Shown piece after piece: positions 47,301 through 61,300 of a DNA stretch of 64,000 bases; the first letter of the stretch is position 1; the number at the start of each line of letters is the position of its first letter. The stretch comes from Henckelia pumila (taxonomy: Eukaryota; Streptophyta; Magnoliopsida; Lamiales; Gesneriaceae). The DNA lies in contig NC_133122.1 of the NCBI RefSeq assembly GCF_033568475.1, positions 19,289,206-19,353,205 on the forward strand, read 5' to 3'. The position numbers and the translations under genes are program-made. The notes under the pieces were generated by a model. That model did not search any database, was not told where the DNA came from, and saw only the letters and a list, made by a program, of their open reading frames with translations.

Positions 47301-47803
47301 TATATAAATAGAAGGCCGAGACTTCACTTTCATTTGTCAATTCCGAGAATCCCTCTCTATTCCAGGCATATTTGAGTAGTTCTAGTCTTCATAGGCTTGA
47401 CCCGGGGGTTGGCAAGGCGTTTGATATTCGTAGCGGAGTTGTGCCCAAGTTCTGGAGGCATCGACATCAAAGAGCTAACGAAGGACGAATGTATAGCTTT
47501 TGCTTCCTAAAAATATTTAGGAGTATACTTTAGCTTAGTTAAGGCCTTTAGAGCGCTATATTGATAGTAGTATCATTTGGCAGTGTAGAGCAGACTATAG
47601 GCGTGGACCTAGAGTTGGTAGAGCTTGCACTGATTTGAGGTACGAAAGTACTGTTCGAGATATCCTGACTGAGTATGCATGTATTATGTGACTGCATTGT
47701 TTATATGTCATTGATTTATGCTGCATTCATTTGCATACTGAGCTATCTCCTTCGAGATGTCTATTAGTAGGGTTGTACCCTATCCTGTTAGTGGATGGAC
47801 TTC

Positions 47804-49198
47804 TGTTGTGAAAATTCTCGTAAGCGTATGAGTGTCAAGTTTTAATATAGTGATAAAATCAGATATCGATCCCACAGGGATTAAAATGAAAATATTCAGT
47901 GCTTGTAATTAAAATAGTCTAAACTTTATCTAGAAAATCAATATTTGAGAAATTTGCAATAAATAAAAATAATCAGGATGTATTTGATAGCACGCACACA
48001 ACTTGCAGATAAATATCAATCAGGGAAAAATGGTCTAGAGGTATAGATTTCACCTGGTTTCAACAACAATCAATCATAATTAATTAATCTTCATGAATTC
48101 CAATCAATTAATAGCCAAGAACACTTAAGTTTATTATTTCCCTCTCCCGAGCAACAAATAATGTTTATCAACTACAATTCAATTCCAATATTCTTATTAA
48201 GAATTTATCGCAGTGATCTATCACAAAATAATGTTCTTTTTAAAAGCTCTGTTAAAATCATACACTCTCCCGAGCTGTATAAATAATTAACAGTGTAGTT
48301 TCTACTGTCCTATTCAAAATCCTCTCTCCCGAGCAATGATTTCAAATAAATATAACAAATCAATTATTGATCAGATAATTGAAAAGACAATCAATTCTAG
48401 AAACAACAATTAATCTAGAAGAAACTCACTTCAATAAAATCAAGAATTCATGAAAGTGTCTACACCAGGTTCTATCCGACCTCTAGACTCTAAAAATTTA
48501 GTTCATAATAAAATTATGAATAAACCAAAACATGTTCAAAAATCCAAACATATTCAGAATAAAATAAATAAAAGATAAAAGAAACAAATCCGTCGTCGAC
48601 GCCGTATCCGGTCTATCGAACTCCGTCTTTGTTCTTCAGATAAAGCTCCAGATTTCTTCCCAGAAATCTTCACAATCTCGATCAATCCCTGTTCTCTGAT
48701 ATGCGTATGATTTGTTGTGGCGGCTTCCCTTTTCTCTCTGATAAGAATTCCTTTTATATCATGCACAAAAGCCCACTCAAAAGCCCATAGAATAATTGTC
48801 TGAAATAATAAAATCTTTCCAAACAGCAACAGGGCGGGCGCTCTTGACTCCGCGCGGGCGTGCCCTCTGTTCGAATTCTCAAATCTTCAATGCTTCAGTT
48901 CATAGCGCGATTGCTCTTCTCAAACGCTAACTTTTAGCGCTAACCTTTGGCCCAATGAAAAGCCCATTAAGAAATCTCATTTCTTGATCTGATCGTTCCT
49001 TTCTTCTCTTCAATTTTCTCTTCTTTTCTTTTTCCTTTCTTTTATTATTCTTTTCTCTATTTTCCTCTCATTTCCACATAAATTCAATAAATCATTGTAA
49101 ACACAAAAACAATAAAATACCCACATAAATCTGCTCGAAAAACAAATATTTAACAATTAAAATCATATATAAATTAAGTGTATAAAATACACTTATCA
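47804..49198 (-). mobile_element. Solo LTR D (1395 bp) with ACTTC target duplication
   Basis: The block starts TGTTGTGAAAATTCTCG and ends ACACTTATCA (TG...CA). It is flanked by ACTTC at 47799-47803 and 49199-49203. A TATA-like sequence on the minus strand (GATATAAAAG, about 48751-48760) and the terminus TGATAAGTGTATTTTATAC suggest it reads on the minus strand. It contains no gag, pol or primer site, so it is a solo LTR left by recombination. A 91-codon frame on its minus strand is not a recognisable protein. Confidence 0.8.
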
Positions 49199-51245
49199 AC
49201 TTCCATGGCTTTGGGTCCGGTAAATCCACTGGTATTATGGTATGGGAGCCACCTCCTGAAGCGACGACACAGCGTGCTACATACCAGGGCCCGGTCTGTC
49301 TTTGTATCTGATCCTTGACCTCGAGTTATAGGGAGTTCACTTTGCATGCATGTATACTCATACTCTCATACTGAGCGTTTTATGCTCACGTCTCGTACTC
49401 TGTGTTTCTGGACACCCTATTCCATGGGGCAGGTTTGCGATTGGACGAGGCGGGTGGATCCAAGAGGGGCTAGGCAGTGGTTGGTCAGCTGGAGCTTCGC
49501 CTAGGTTTTATTCTGTTGTTATTTGGAATAATACAGCTGTTCAATATGGTTGTATAATATTTGGGTATTTACAGATTCATTGCCTTGGGATTGTATATTG
49601 TTTATGGTTTACGCAGTTTTATTCTGATATTCGTTTAATTAAGTTAATTGTGAAACGACCCTAACTCTATAATTAATAAATAAATATGCGGAATTTTTTT
49701 TTTTTTTTTTATACTTACTAAATAAAATATGTACATATATGCCCATACATATATGCACAGAATAAAAAGATTTAAAAATAAATAAATAATTAAATACTTA
49801 AATAAAAATGCATTCTTTAAATAAAATAAATATCTGAGTCAAACATTTAATTAAAAATACTACATAAATAAAATGATTAAAGTTTGCATGCACTGATAAT
49901 ATTCAATAAAATATTCAAAACTCACAACCACTGAAAAATAATATAAAATGTGTAACGTGCTGACATAAACAAAAACATGCAATGTGACTCAGACATCTAT
50001 CACGGTCACGGGGTCACTGCATGTCCGCTCATACATCCTCGCCTCCGGTGGATACAACCTCATCCTCAACGTACTCACCTGCACCATACCAGTGTAGTGA
50101 GCCTAGAGGCCCAACATGCTAACATAACAAGGGTTTAAAATAATTTAGATCAATTTAATACTAATACATACATATACATGAATGAGCATGCTTGTAAATA
50201 TCATAACATAACATAACTTAACTTAACTTAAATAATATAATACATAAACATTGTTGAGCAATTAATTTTCTAACATCGCATGGTTGTATCCGTAGTGTAA
50301 CCTTAAATCATACATTAAATACTGATCAGCGTGGAAACCAACGTACGTGGCGGTGACGAATCACCTCTTAAATTGGCAGTAAACTGCCCTTCAATAGTTC
50401 ACATATGGGGATGAATCCCCCTTAAATTGTCACACTACTTCAACTTCCAACATAAAATATTTTCTTATTGCTCAACCTTAAACATTTAATTATGCATAAA
50501 ATTATTTCATGAATGCATGTACTTAATTAAAATGTGTGTCCTTCATATATATTTAATTTAATTTCTTACTAACATATAAATATTAAAATAACTTCAATGC
50601 ATAAAAATAATTAAATATATAATCAGGACACATGCAAATTTCTCATGGATTGTCCTGGACTGCTGGCCCTAACACTCAAGCACATTTACTTAAATCTGGC
50701 CCATTAACATACTTAAGCCCAATAAAATTGTTCTAAGCCCAATTAAAATAATTTAAAGCTCATAAACATTCTAGGCCCAATAACAACTTAAACTGGCCCA
50801 ATGGGCCCAAAAGCCCAAAGACTGGCCCAATAACTTTTATGGGCTCAAAAGCCCATAAAATTAATGGACTAACTTAATTAAAATGTTAAAAGCCCAAATA
50901 AAATTATTTCAGAGTCCAAATAATTTTATTTCAAATTAATTGGCCCAAAAACCCATTAATTCATAAAATATTTTAAAAATAAAAAGACTCGAGCCCGGCC
51001 CACCAAACTCGGACCCGGACTCACTTAACCCGACCCACGACCCACTGACTTGACCCGGACCCAAGAACCCGACCCGGACCTAGCCCTAACCCTAAACCCG
51101 AAACTCACCCCCTCCTCTCCTTCTTGGCCGCCGCGTGCAGCAGCCCTTCTAGGGCTGCTGCCGCCCTGCTCCGGCCACCCCTGGCCGGAGCCCCGCCGCC
51201 TAGACATAGCCCACGTCTGGGCGGTTCGAACCTAGCCACCGAACC

Positions 51246-54200
51246 TGTAGTACCTGAAATCCAATCTACTAAATCGCATGCATTAATTTAATAAATATTA
51301 TGATTATTATTTTTAGTTTAATTGATTTAAATTCTATATGTGAATTATGTTTAATTGTTTAAGTTTATGTATTTTTAAAATGATTCTATTCTGAAATTTA
51401 ATCGTTTTAAATATTTAAAAGGTTCAATATTTGTTTATTTAAATAATTTTAAATGTCTAGCTTATTTATTCAAATGATTTTTTTTTATCGTGCAGCTTAT
51501 TTGTTTTAAGTATTTTAAAGGTTTAAGCTTTCATATTTAAATTACTTTAATTGCTTAGTCTATTCGTTTAAATGATTTTAAATGTTTAGCTTAATTATTT
51601 TTAAGTCGTTATCTGTCTAAATCATTTTAAAGGTTTCTATGCCGTTAGTGTATTTATTTAAATGACTTTTAATTGTTTGTCTAGTTGTTTAAATCATTTT
51701 ATTCGCTCTGTCTTTTAGGTAAATATTTCACTGATTGTTGTGACATCAAAATATTTAAAGTGTTGATTTTAATTGTTTGAGGCGACTGTTTAATTTTCCT
51801 TTAAAGTTCTGACTGTTCAAATATTTCAAGTATATTTATGTTAAAGTTTTTAAGTTCAGGGTTCTCCGGCTCCGACCTTGGCAGTGGTGGATTATGGCGG
51901 TTATTCCCAGACTGTACTTCTAATGTTATTATGTGTGAGTTTCGGAGGAAAAATGTTGAAGTTTGGATTTTTAGAATTTTCGGGTAACAAGAATCGCTTT
52001 TATCGCATTCTTGAGTTTATTTTCAAATTCCTCTGAAAAGCAATATTTGAGACCTGGAATACTAAATTTCCAACTTTAATTATTTTATTAGAGACTTTCA
52101 AACTTAGGGGAAAAATGCTAGCATTTGTTTTAAAATAAAAGTTAAAAGTGCTTTTGGAGTATGACCTTTTCTAGTCAAAGTTACACATTGACTCACACAC
52201 ATTCACACTACTTTATACATACACATGCTTACACTAGTACACTTGGTACACATTCTTTCTTGACTCCAAAGCAAAAGAAAATTTAAAACCCTAGCTCATC
52301 TTTTCCTCTCTTGGCCACCCCCCCCCCCCCCTCTCCATTCTCTTCAACATTTCGGCTCCCTCTTCTTCTTAGTTCTCCGGCCGCCGCCGGCCAGCCACCA
52401 CCACTGTCGGAGCTAGGAGGTCACCGGAGGAGCTTGGTCTAGCTTTGGTTCGAAGCTTTGAGCTCCCCTCCCTTCTCCATTGATTTTCTTGGTTGTTTTG
52501 GTGAAGGCAAGTATAAGCATTTCTTGGCTCTCATTCAAGCTATTTATGCTCTTGTTCTTATTCCCTTAAATATTTTCGAAATGCTTGTTAATGTATGCAT
52601 ATAGGGTTCAAAATTTTGACAATTTTCAGTAGGGTTCTTGGGGGATTTTTGAAATTTGGAAGTGCTATATGTTTTAAGGAGTTGCATTTTGAATTATGAT
52701 GGAAAGAATGGAGTGTTTTGATTGCATATATGATTTTTGAAATTTTCAGAAGTATGCCCTATATATATTTCGAAATTTTCATGATATTAGGGCTGTTTTG
52801 AATGTATGATTAATGCATTATGTTGTTTGGCAATTGGTTACATTGATTGAACAAGGATCAAGACACGTTTGGTGCTTGATCTTGATGATTTCGAAATTGT
52901 GGAGCGGGAGTGTGGTTGAGTGTTGCCCTAGTGCTTGGGATAAGTCCTAAGAGATGTTATTTGAGGTGTATTGTTGTTTGGTATGGAGAAAAGTTGAGGA
53001 AAGAGGGTTATGGGGTTGAATTTTTGAGTTAGAGGTAAGTTGGGTATTGTTGAGTGTGCAGGGCAGTACTGTTCACGGGGCAGGGCAGGTCTTGGCTGAG
53101 GTCTGGGCAGGGTTAGGGCTGTACCATAGTAAAGTTCATGATGTTGTGGTCATGTCGGTATAAAATGGGCTTATTTCGGATAAGTTTGGACCAAGTTATG
53201 AGTCTTTTAAGTTGAAGGTGTAGGTGCAGATTTTTCTTTGTAAAAAGGGGCTGTCCAATTTTCTTGTCTTGTCAATTAGCTCCTTTGATCATTTGATGTT
53301 ACCACCTATTCCTAGGGGTAATTTGAAGTGTTTGTTAAGTGTCGGTTCAAGCGGGACAGGTTTTGGTTAAGGCATGACAAAGTTTAGGGTCTTACGGTTC
53401 TCTTGCTCGGGCTACGTCAAGTTTGAGGGAAATTGTTGAGTGAAGTGTTTCTTTTGTCTTAGGGGCAGCCACTCATCCACCTTACACCCACATTTTTGAG
53501 TTGAGTCTCATGTCTTAAAGGTTGCCTATTCGTGTGCATATGACATGTTCTTGAGTTTCATAAAGTGAAAGGAAGTTTTCTTGTTTTGCATGCTATAAAG
53601 AGGGGTGAGTCGAGTCTTAATGAATGAAAAGGAAAAGAAAGTAAATGTTTTTGAATGAAGTGATTTGTTTGTGACAAAGAGGGGTGTTGCTAGGTCGGGG
53701 GATGCCTCGGTCTACTCACCAAGAGGTTATAGGGGTTTAGGTAGGGAGCAAGAGACATCTTGTTTATCCTTGCCACATAGGGCAATGTGGGATCGGGAGT
53801 AATCTCGGTCTCCTTGCCACAGAGGGGCAATGTGGGATCGGGAGTTATCTCGGTCTCCTTGCCACAGAGGGGTTAAGTTCATCGGGAGAAATCTCGTCGT
53901 CTTGCCGGCATAGTGCACTGCAGCCATGATCATGATCGAAACAGAGGGTCACAATCCAAGGATCTGATTTCTAGAGGAAAAAGGAAAAGGAAAAGGAAAA
54001 GAAAAGAAAAGTTAAAGTTTCAAAGTTTCAGTTGACTCGTCTCACTTTTATGTCAGTCTATCAGAAATGCATGAGGTTCAGTTTAAGTTATGAAAGTTGA
54101 ATGTTAGCGTGAGTTCATCAATGCATGTTACTATACTTTCTAGTTTCATGCATATTTACAGTTAAAGTTCAAAGTATACTATGTATCATAGTTTGAGTAC

Positions 54201-54952
54201 ATCATCATGTATTTTAAACCTTGTTATCAACTGTTTATGCTTGTTGAGTCTTTAGACTCACTACGCTTGTTTGATTGCAGGTGATGAGTTATATGTTGAG
54301 GTGATTGAGGGGCAGGATCCACTGGGTTGAGGCCACTGGTAGTGCGAAGCCCAATGACCGTCGCTGTTGAATGTTTATGTTTTCCGCGTATTAACTCTGA
54401 TGTGTAGTAATGATTATGAGAATTGTAGTTTTTAGCCAGGATGTGTTTTCCCTGTGCTTGTTGAAGTTTATTTCTTAGCGCACCTTATTTTGTAACCGGG
54501 AGATGGTTATTTGTCTTTGCATGTTTACGATTAGCGCACCTTATTTTGTAACCGGGAGGTGGTTACTTGTCCTTGCATGTTTATGCTTAGCGCTCTTTAT
54601 TTTGTAACCGGGAGGTGGTTACTTGCCTTTGCATGTTTTTGATTAGCGCACTTTATTTTGTAACCGGGAGATGGCTACTTGTCTTTGCATGTTTATGATT
54701 AGCACACTTGAGATTATGTTGAAGGTTATTTCTTAGTTTACTTTATGTTGTAACCCGAAAGTGGTTACTTAGTCTTTGAACGTTTATGATTATTGCATTT
54801 GAGACTTTCAGTCATCGTTTCTTTCCTTTATTTGAAATGCTGACTGGGTCAAGGTGGCTTGTTTACTTTTCAAACGAGTCATGGCAATTTTTTTTTTAAA
54901 ATCAGTATTTTCTTTATTATTTAATTTAAGCTTAGAGGTTAGGGTTGTTTCA
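51246..54952 (+). repeat. 5' LTR of element B (3707 bp)
   Basis: TG...CA bounded and nearly identical to 58312-62015. Its first 600 bp are T-rich with imperfect copies of TTTAAATGATTTTAAATGTT. Then come a poly-C tract near 52318-52332 and CCGGCCGCCGCCGGCC at 52378-52393. A 45-bp motif with GCAATGTGGGATCGGGAGT is repeated about three times near 53767-53905. Near the 3' end is a 56-bp tandem repeat. Confidence 0.9.
54476..54790 (+). repeat. 56-bp tandem repeat in the 5' LTR of B
   Basis: TAGCGCACCTTATTTTGTAA followed by CCGGGAGRTGGTTACTTGTC recurs with starts at 54476, 54532, 54588, 54644 and 54700. That is a constant 56-bp period, followed by one or two decayed units. The same array is in the other LTR at about 61539-61853. 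Confidence 0.85.
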
Positions 54953-54954
54953 GT

Positions 54955-54966
54955 TGGTATCAGAGC
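54955..54966 (+). other. Primer-binding site of element B
   Basis: TGGTATCAGAGC, complementary to the 3' end of plant initiator-Met tRNA, sits three bases after the end of the 5' LTR. This is where minus-strand DNA synthesis would start. Confidence 0.85.
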
Positions 54967-57900
54967 GCGGTCTTGGTATGGGCTGAGCCTACTTCCGGTT
55001 GCTGAAACTCAAGGGATCTCGCCTCAAGGTCTGTAAGTATTAAGGAATTTTATATGTTTAGACGCATATGAGACTGTTACTTTAAATGTTTTGATGTCGT
55101 CCTTTTTAAAATATTTTCAAGTTAGATGTTTAATTTATTTAGATGTGTAGCTCAATGTTTTATTGTTTGAAATTTCTTTAGTAGTTAAAGTGTACTATTT
55201 GACTGTCTATATTTTATAGCATGCAATTTCAAGTTAAACGGAGTAGGTGTACCAATGTTCCTTCCAGTTTTGGACAGTACGTGGTGGTTGTTTGAGTTAT
55301 CCAGTAGTGTTAGTGATATTGAAGAGTAGTAGGAGTTTGTTGGAAATATTTAACTTGTGCATTAGGAGATAGTAATTGTGTATTTCTGTTGTGAGTTATT
55401 TTCTTATATTGGATTCTAGTCGGATGCAACTAAGTGCATAGTTTGTTTAGAATTCGATGAGACTTATGTTTTGGCCAGTTAAGTTAATGAATCGAATCTG
55501 TGCAAAGACTTGGGATTCGCACTTTGTTTTATATTTTTATGGATAGTTTGAGTTTTATTTTGTTCTTTTGGGCAATTTTGTTGTTGAAGAATAGTGAATC
55601 GGTTATTAATGAGTCTTTCGATTATGTGAACTATTATTCCGATCATTAATTCCTTTACTTCTTTGTGCTCGTATTCATCACAACATATACTTTTGAACAT
55701 CTGAAATATCTTTGCACTTCCTTTGTGCATTATGGAATCATATGACATAAGTCAACCTTGAATTCTGCCACTTTGACATTGGTTGAACTTTTAATAAGGC
55801 CATGTTCGTATTTCACATTTATTGAAATTTTTTTTTCTTTTCTCCAGTACTAGAACCACACATGTCGATGCGAGTAAGCATCATTTTGTATTTTATTGGT
55901 GATCTACTTGCGTTGTGTGGTTGACTCCTGAATACGTCTTTGTACCGTTGCTTCCCTAAATTTTTTTGACTTGTGTGGACTTCTCTCGATTGAAGTAACA
56001 CTGACTACCCTTGATTGTACTTTGATTGTTTGAGCATGATTTCATCACCCCTGATGAATGATCACGAGATTTGTACCTTGTTGGCTCATATTCATTTTTC
56101 ATGAAGCCTCCATTATTATTCATTCATCTCTAAAATTGAATTGTGAGTGAGTTGATTTCACTTATCTAAATTCTTATTTTCAGCTCGCTTGTTTGTAATG
56201 CTTGCATCATTTCATTTCGTATGAAGAAGCATTACATGTATGTTTGTTTCCTTCCATGATCCATCATGATGAGAAGTTTGGTGGATTATAGTTTCGATTA
56301 TCATTTCGACTTCTTGAATAGAGAATTGTCTCGTGACCGCATAGTGAGAGTTTAGACTATTGGAATTTAGTAATAAGTACTTGATAAGATCCTAAGTTAT
56401 AATTGTGTTCCGAGGAATGGTGATTATCAATTATATCAAGTCCTAACAGGAAGACTGCTAGTTAGTGAATTAATTGAAGGTGTTACTTCAATTTTAGACC
56501 GGACCATTAAGAGCGATCAGAAGATTGTTGGTAAGCGGATTGGGTGTGTTTTAACCTGGTTATTATTTAGAACATTGAAGGAAATAGAGCTGCCGCTAGA
56601 AGACTTTTGAGTACTTTATATTAGCGTTCTAAGATTTTTGCGGACGTCAACCGGTAAGACTAATGCACCAACTTTGGATGCAGGATGACGAATAGAATTT
56701 TCTGATAGTTTTATTTTTCTGGATAAGATGTAGATTTATTTCTCGGGGTAATACTAAGGTAATTAAGGCACCGTTTGAGGTGTCCAGTGGTATACTAAGT
56801 CCTTGAAATTTGAATTCATGTTGTACATTTAATATTTGGGAATTTTTTTGGATTTTCAGACTTGCCGTCAAATTGAATTAGAGATTCGAGACATGTCTTC
56901 AGGCGATAGGTAAGAAATATTTTGTACTTAGAGACGATCTAATCCAATAAGTGGATAATAGTTCGTGGTATGTTTTGGCTTCAAGGATAAATATGAATTT
57001 CTTAGTCGTTCCGCCTGGATTAGAAAAGGTGGATAAATCTATTGGGAAATCCTAATCAAGAGTTGAACTTCCGGTAGAATCAAAGCTGCTAGAGGTGAAC
57101 GTAGAAATTTATGAATGGATAATTAAGATCTGTTTAGGCACCTATTTGGATTCTATATGTTAACGGCTTTTACCATAGGAATTGAACAACAGTGGATTTT
57201 AAGGTTATATATTTCCTTATCAAGGATTAGATTAGATTTATTTACAGGAATGAGTCAATCAATCCTAAGATGAGGAGAGTCACTATTTCCACTTAAAGGT
57301 TAACCGAACTAGAGTCGTTGCTTAAGAGAACTTTAAGCATCCCTTTAAGCGTTGTGAGTTATGGTAACTAATAAGAGATTGAGAGTAGTCCGTGATCATT
57401 AAGCGCAGAACTGCTAATAAGTGGTATAGATCTTTAGAATCTCAAATTGGTTAATAAGTTGTTCTTGAAGGTATCGTTGCCCTGTAATACTATCGATTTA
57501 GGTATAATAGGAAATTAACTCAATTTGTCGGTACTTATGTGATTGTTGAGGAGATAGGTAATATGTTTTATCTTTTGAGATGGCGCAGAGTTGTTAGTGA
57601 TACATGACGGGATTCATGTATCGATGTTGAGGAAGTATGAATAAGATTCATATCATATCCGAGGTTTAACGAGATAGAATTGTATAGTCCCTAAGCTATC
57701 CTATTAGGAAAGTGTAGTGCTTAGTCTCTAAGTATTTTGGGAACTTGTGAATTTTTTAAGAGCTCGAATTGTATATTATGTAAGTTAAGTCTACTTGGTA
57801 AATATACCTTAGGTGTAGCTTTGTTGTTAGAAAGTTTTTAAGTTTTGGTTGAGGTCGACATAAATTATTTATGGAATGTATGAACTCTATGGCCTGGAGT

Positions 57901-58296
57901 TCTGGCGTAGGGTATAAGGTTAGCAAAGGTATGTTGTGCAATAAATTAAAGATCTAAGAATCTGTAACATGGAGAACTTATCGGTTGCAGTAAGATGACG
58001 CTTGTAAGTTTGTATATTTGGATCGAAAGCAAATTTGAGGAGTGATGGAATTTTCTTGAGGATAAGACCACTTGAGAATAAGTAAGAAATGTAAATTTTA
58101 TTTTATTTTATTTTTTTTGCAGAAGGAGTTAACCAAATCCTTGAGGATATAGATGTCAATAAGCATCATAGTGCGCAGAGTAAGGTATTGAGTGTCAACT
58201 CAGGTGAGTGAAGAGTTAGAAAAGTTGATGTTTAATTAGTCGTACGTGTCCAGACCTAGTTAGTATGTCCTGAATTTCGAGGACGAAATTCCATTT
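54967..58296 (+). pseudogene. Decayed gypsy gag-pol interior of element B
   Basis: No long open frame exists, but traces of a gypsy polyprotein survive in order. TNAP at 56659-56670, followed by MTNRIF-like sequence, recalls the reverse-transcriptase LTNAP...LMNRVF region. KLTQFVGTYVIVEEIG (about 57510-57560) and HVSMLRKY (57615-57638) are the integrase C-terminal hallmark. NFEDEIPFKGG (58273-58305) is the usual polyprotein end just before the polypurine tract. Many stops and shifts separate them. The zinc knuckle, protease and catalytic residues were not recognised. Confidence 0.65.
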
Positions 58297-58311
58297 AAGG
58301 GAGGGAGGAAT
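58297..58311 (+). other. Polypurine tract of element B
   Basis: AAGGGAGGGAGGAAT lies directly before the TGTAGTACC start of the 3' LTR, the position expected for the plus-strand primer. Confidence 0.8.
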
Positions 58312-61300
58312 TGTAGTACCTGAAATCCAATCTACTAAATCGCATGCATTAATTTAATAAATATTATGATTATTATTTTTAGTTTAATTGATTTAAATTC
58401 TATATGTGAATTATGTTTAATTGTTTAAGTTTATGTATTTTTAAAATGATTCTATTCTGAAATTTAATCGTTTTAAATATTTAAAAGGTTCAATATTTGT
58501 TTATTTAAATAATTTTAAATGTCTAGCTTATTTATTCAAATGATTTTTTTTTATCGTGCAGCTTATTTGTTTTAAGTATTTTAAAGGTTTAAGCTTTCAT
58601 ATTTAAATTACTTTAATTGCTTAGTCTATTCGTTTAAATGATTTTAAATGTTTAGCTTAATTATTTTTAAGTCGTTATCTGTCTAAATCATTTTAAAGGT
58701 TTCTATGCCGTTAGTGTATTTATTTAAATGACTTTTAATTGTTTGTCTAGTTGTTTAAATCATTTTATTCGCTCTGTCTTTTAGGTAAATATTTCACTGA
58801 TTGTTGTGACATCAAAATATTTAAAGTGTTGATTTTAATTGTTTGAGGCGACTGTTTAATTTTCCTTTAAAGTTCTGACTGTTCAAATATTTCAAGTATA
58901 TTTATGTTAAAGTTTTTAAGTTCAGGGTTCTCCGGCTCCGACCTCGGCAGTGGTGGATTATGGCGGTTATTCCCAGACTGTACTTCTAATGTTATTATGT
59001 GTGAGTTTCGGAGGAAAAATGTTGAAGTTTGGATTTTTAGAATTTTCGGGTAACAAGAATCGCTTTTATCGCATTCTTGAGTTTATTTTCAAATTCCTCT
59101 GAAAAGCAATATTTGAGACCTAGAATACTAAATTTCCAACTTTAATTATTTTATTAGAGACTTTCAAACTTAGGGGAAAAATGCTAGCATTTGTTTTAAA
59201 AGAAAAGTTAAAAGTGCTTTTGGAGTATGACCTTTTCTAGTCAAAGTTACACATTGACTCACACACATTCACACTACTTTATACATACACATGCTTACAC
59301 TAGTACACTTGGTACACATTCTTTCTTGACTCCAAAGCAAAAGAAAAGTTAAAACCCTAGCTCATCTTTTCCTCTCTTGGCCGCCCCCCCCCCCTCTCCA
59401 TTCTCTTCAACATTTCGGCTCCCTCTTCTTCTTAGTTCTCCGGCCGCCGCCGGCCAGCCACCACCACTGCCGGAGCTAGGAGGTCACCGGAGGAGCTTGG
59501 TCTAGCTTTGGTTCGAAGCTTTGAGCTCCCCTCCCTTCTCCATTGATTTTCTTGGTTGTTTTGGTGAAGGCAAGTATAAGCATTTCTTGGCTCTCATTCA
59601 AGCTATTTATGCTCTTGTTCTTATTCCCTTAAATATTTTCGAAATGCTTGTTAATGTATGCATATAGGGTTCGAAATTTTGACAATTTTCAGTAGGGTTC
59701 TTGGGGGATTTTTGAAATTTGGAAGTGCTATATGTTTTAAGGAGTTGCATTTTGAATTATGATGGAAAGAATGGAGTGTTTTGATTGCATATATGATTTT
59801 CGAAATTTTCAGAAGTATGCCCTATATATATTTCGAAATTTTCATGATATTAGGGCTGTTTTGAATGTATGATTAATGCATTATGTTGTTTGGCAATTGG
59901 TTACATTGATTGAACAAGGATCAAGACACGTTTGGTGCTTGATCTTGATGATTTCGAAATTGTGGAGCGGGAGTGTGGTTGAGTGTTGCCCTAGTGCTTG
60001 GGATAAGTCCTAAGAGATGTTATTTGAGGTGTATTGTTGTTTGGTATGGAGAAAAGTTGAGGAAAGAGGGTTATGGGGTTGAATTTTTGAGTTAGAGGTA
60101 AGTTGGGTATTGTTGAGTGTGCAGGGCAGTACTGTTCACGGGGCAGGGCAGGTCTTGGCTGAGGTCTGGGCAGGGTTAGGGCTGTACCATAGTAAAGTTC
60201 ATGATGTTGTGGTCATGTCGGTATAAAATGGGCTTATTTCGGATAAGTTTGGACCAAGTTATGAGTCTTTTAAGTTGAAGGTGTAGGTGCAGATTTTTCT
60301 TTGTAAAAAGGGGCTGTCCAATTTTCTTGTCTTGTCAATTAGCTCCTTTGATCATTTGATGTTACCACCTATTCCTAGGGGTAATTTGAAGTGTTTGTTA
60401 AGTGTCGGTTCAAGCGGGACAGGTTTTGGTTAAGGCATGACAAAGTTTAGGGTCTTACGGTTCTCTTGCTCGGGCTACGTCAAGTTTGAGGAAAATTGTT
60501 GAGTGAAGTGTTTCTTTTGTCTTAGGGGCAGCCACTCATCCACCTTACACCCACATTTTTGAGTTGAGTCTCATGTCTTAAAGGTTGCCTATTCGTGTGC
60601 ATATGACATGTTCTTGAGTTTCATAAAGTGAAAGGAAGTTTTCTTGTTTTGCATGCTATAAAGAGGGGTGAGTCGAGTCTTAATGAATGAAAAGGAAAAG
60701 AAAGTAAATGTTTTTGAATGAAGTGATTTGTTTGTGACAAAGAGGGGTGTTGCTAGGTCGGGGGATGCCTCGGTCTACTCACCAAGAGGTTATAGAGGTT
60801 TAGGTAGGGAGCAAGAGACATCTTGTTTATCCTTGCCACATAGGGCAATGTGGGATCGGGAGTAATCTCGGTCTCCTTGCCACAGAGGGGCAATGTGGGA
60901 TCGGGAGTTATCTCGGTCTCCTTGCCACAGAGGGGTTAAGTTCATCGGGAAAAATCTCGTCGTCTTGCCGGCATAGTGCACTGCAGCCATGATCATGATC
61001 GAAACAGAGGGTCACAATCCAAGGATCTGATTTCTAGAGGAAAAAGGAAAAGGAAAAGGAAAAGAAAAGAAAAGTTAAAGTTTCAAAGTTTCAGTTGACT
61101 CGTCTCACTTTTATGTCAGTCTATCAAAAATGCATGAGGTTCAGTTTAAGTTATGAAAGTTGAATGTTAGCGTGAGTTCATCAATGCATGTTACTATACT
61201 TTCTAGTTTCATGCATATTTACAGTTAAAGTTCAAAGTATACTATGTATCATAGTTTGAGTACATCATCATGTATTTTAAACCTTGTTATCAACTGTTTA

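Noticed and set aside
48554..48829. 91-codon minus-strand frame within solo LTR D
   Set aside because: It lies just after the LTR TATA-like box and is low-complexity (Arg/Phe-rich). It is probably leader sequence and not a protein gene.
53727..53933. Paired 68-codon frames at 53727-53933 and 60790-60996 on the minus strand
   Set aside because: They are the same sequence in the two LTRs of element B and simply read through the 45-bp tandem motif (LPLWQGDRD repeats).
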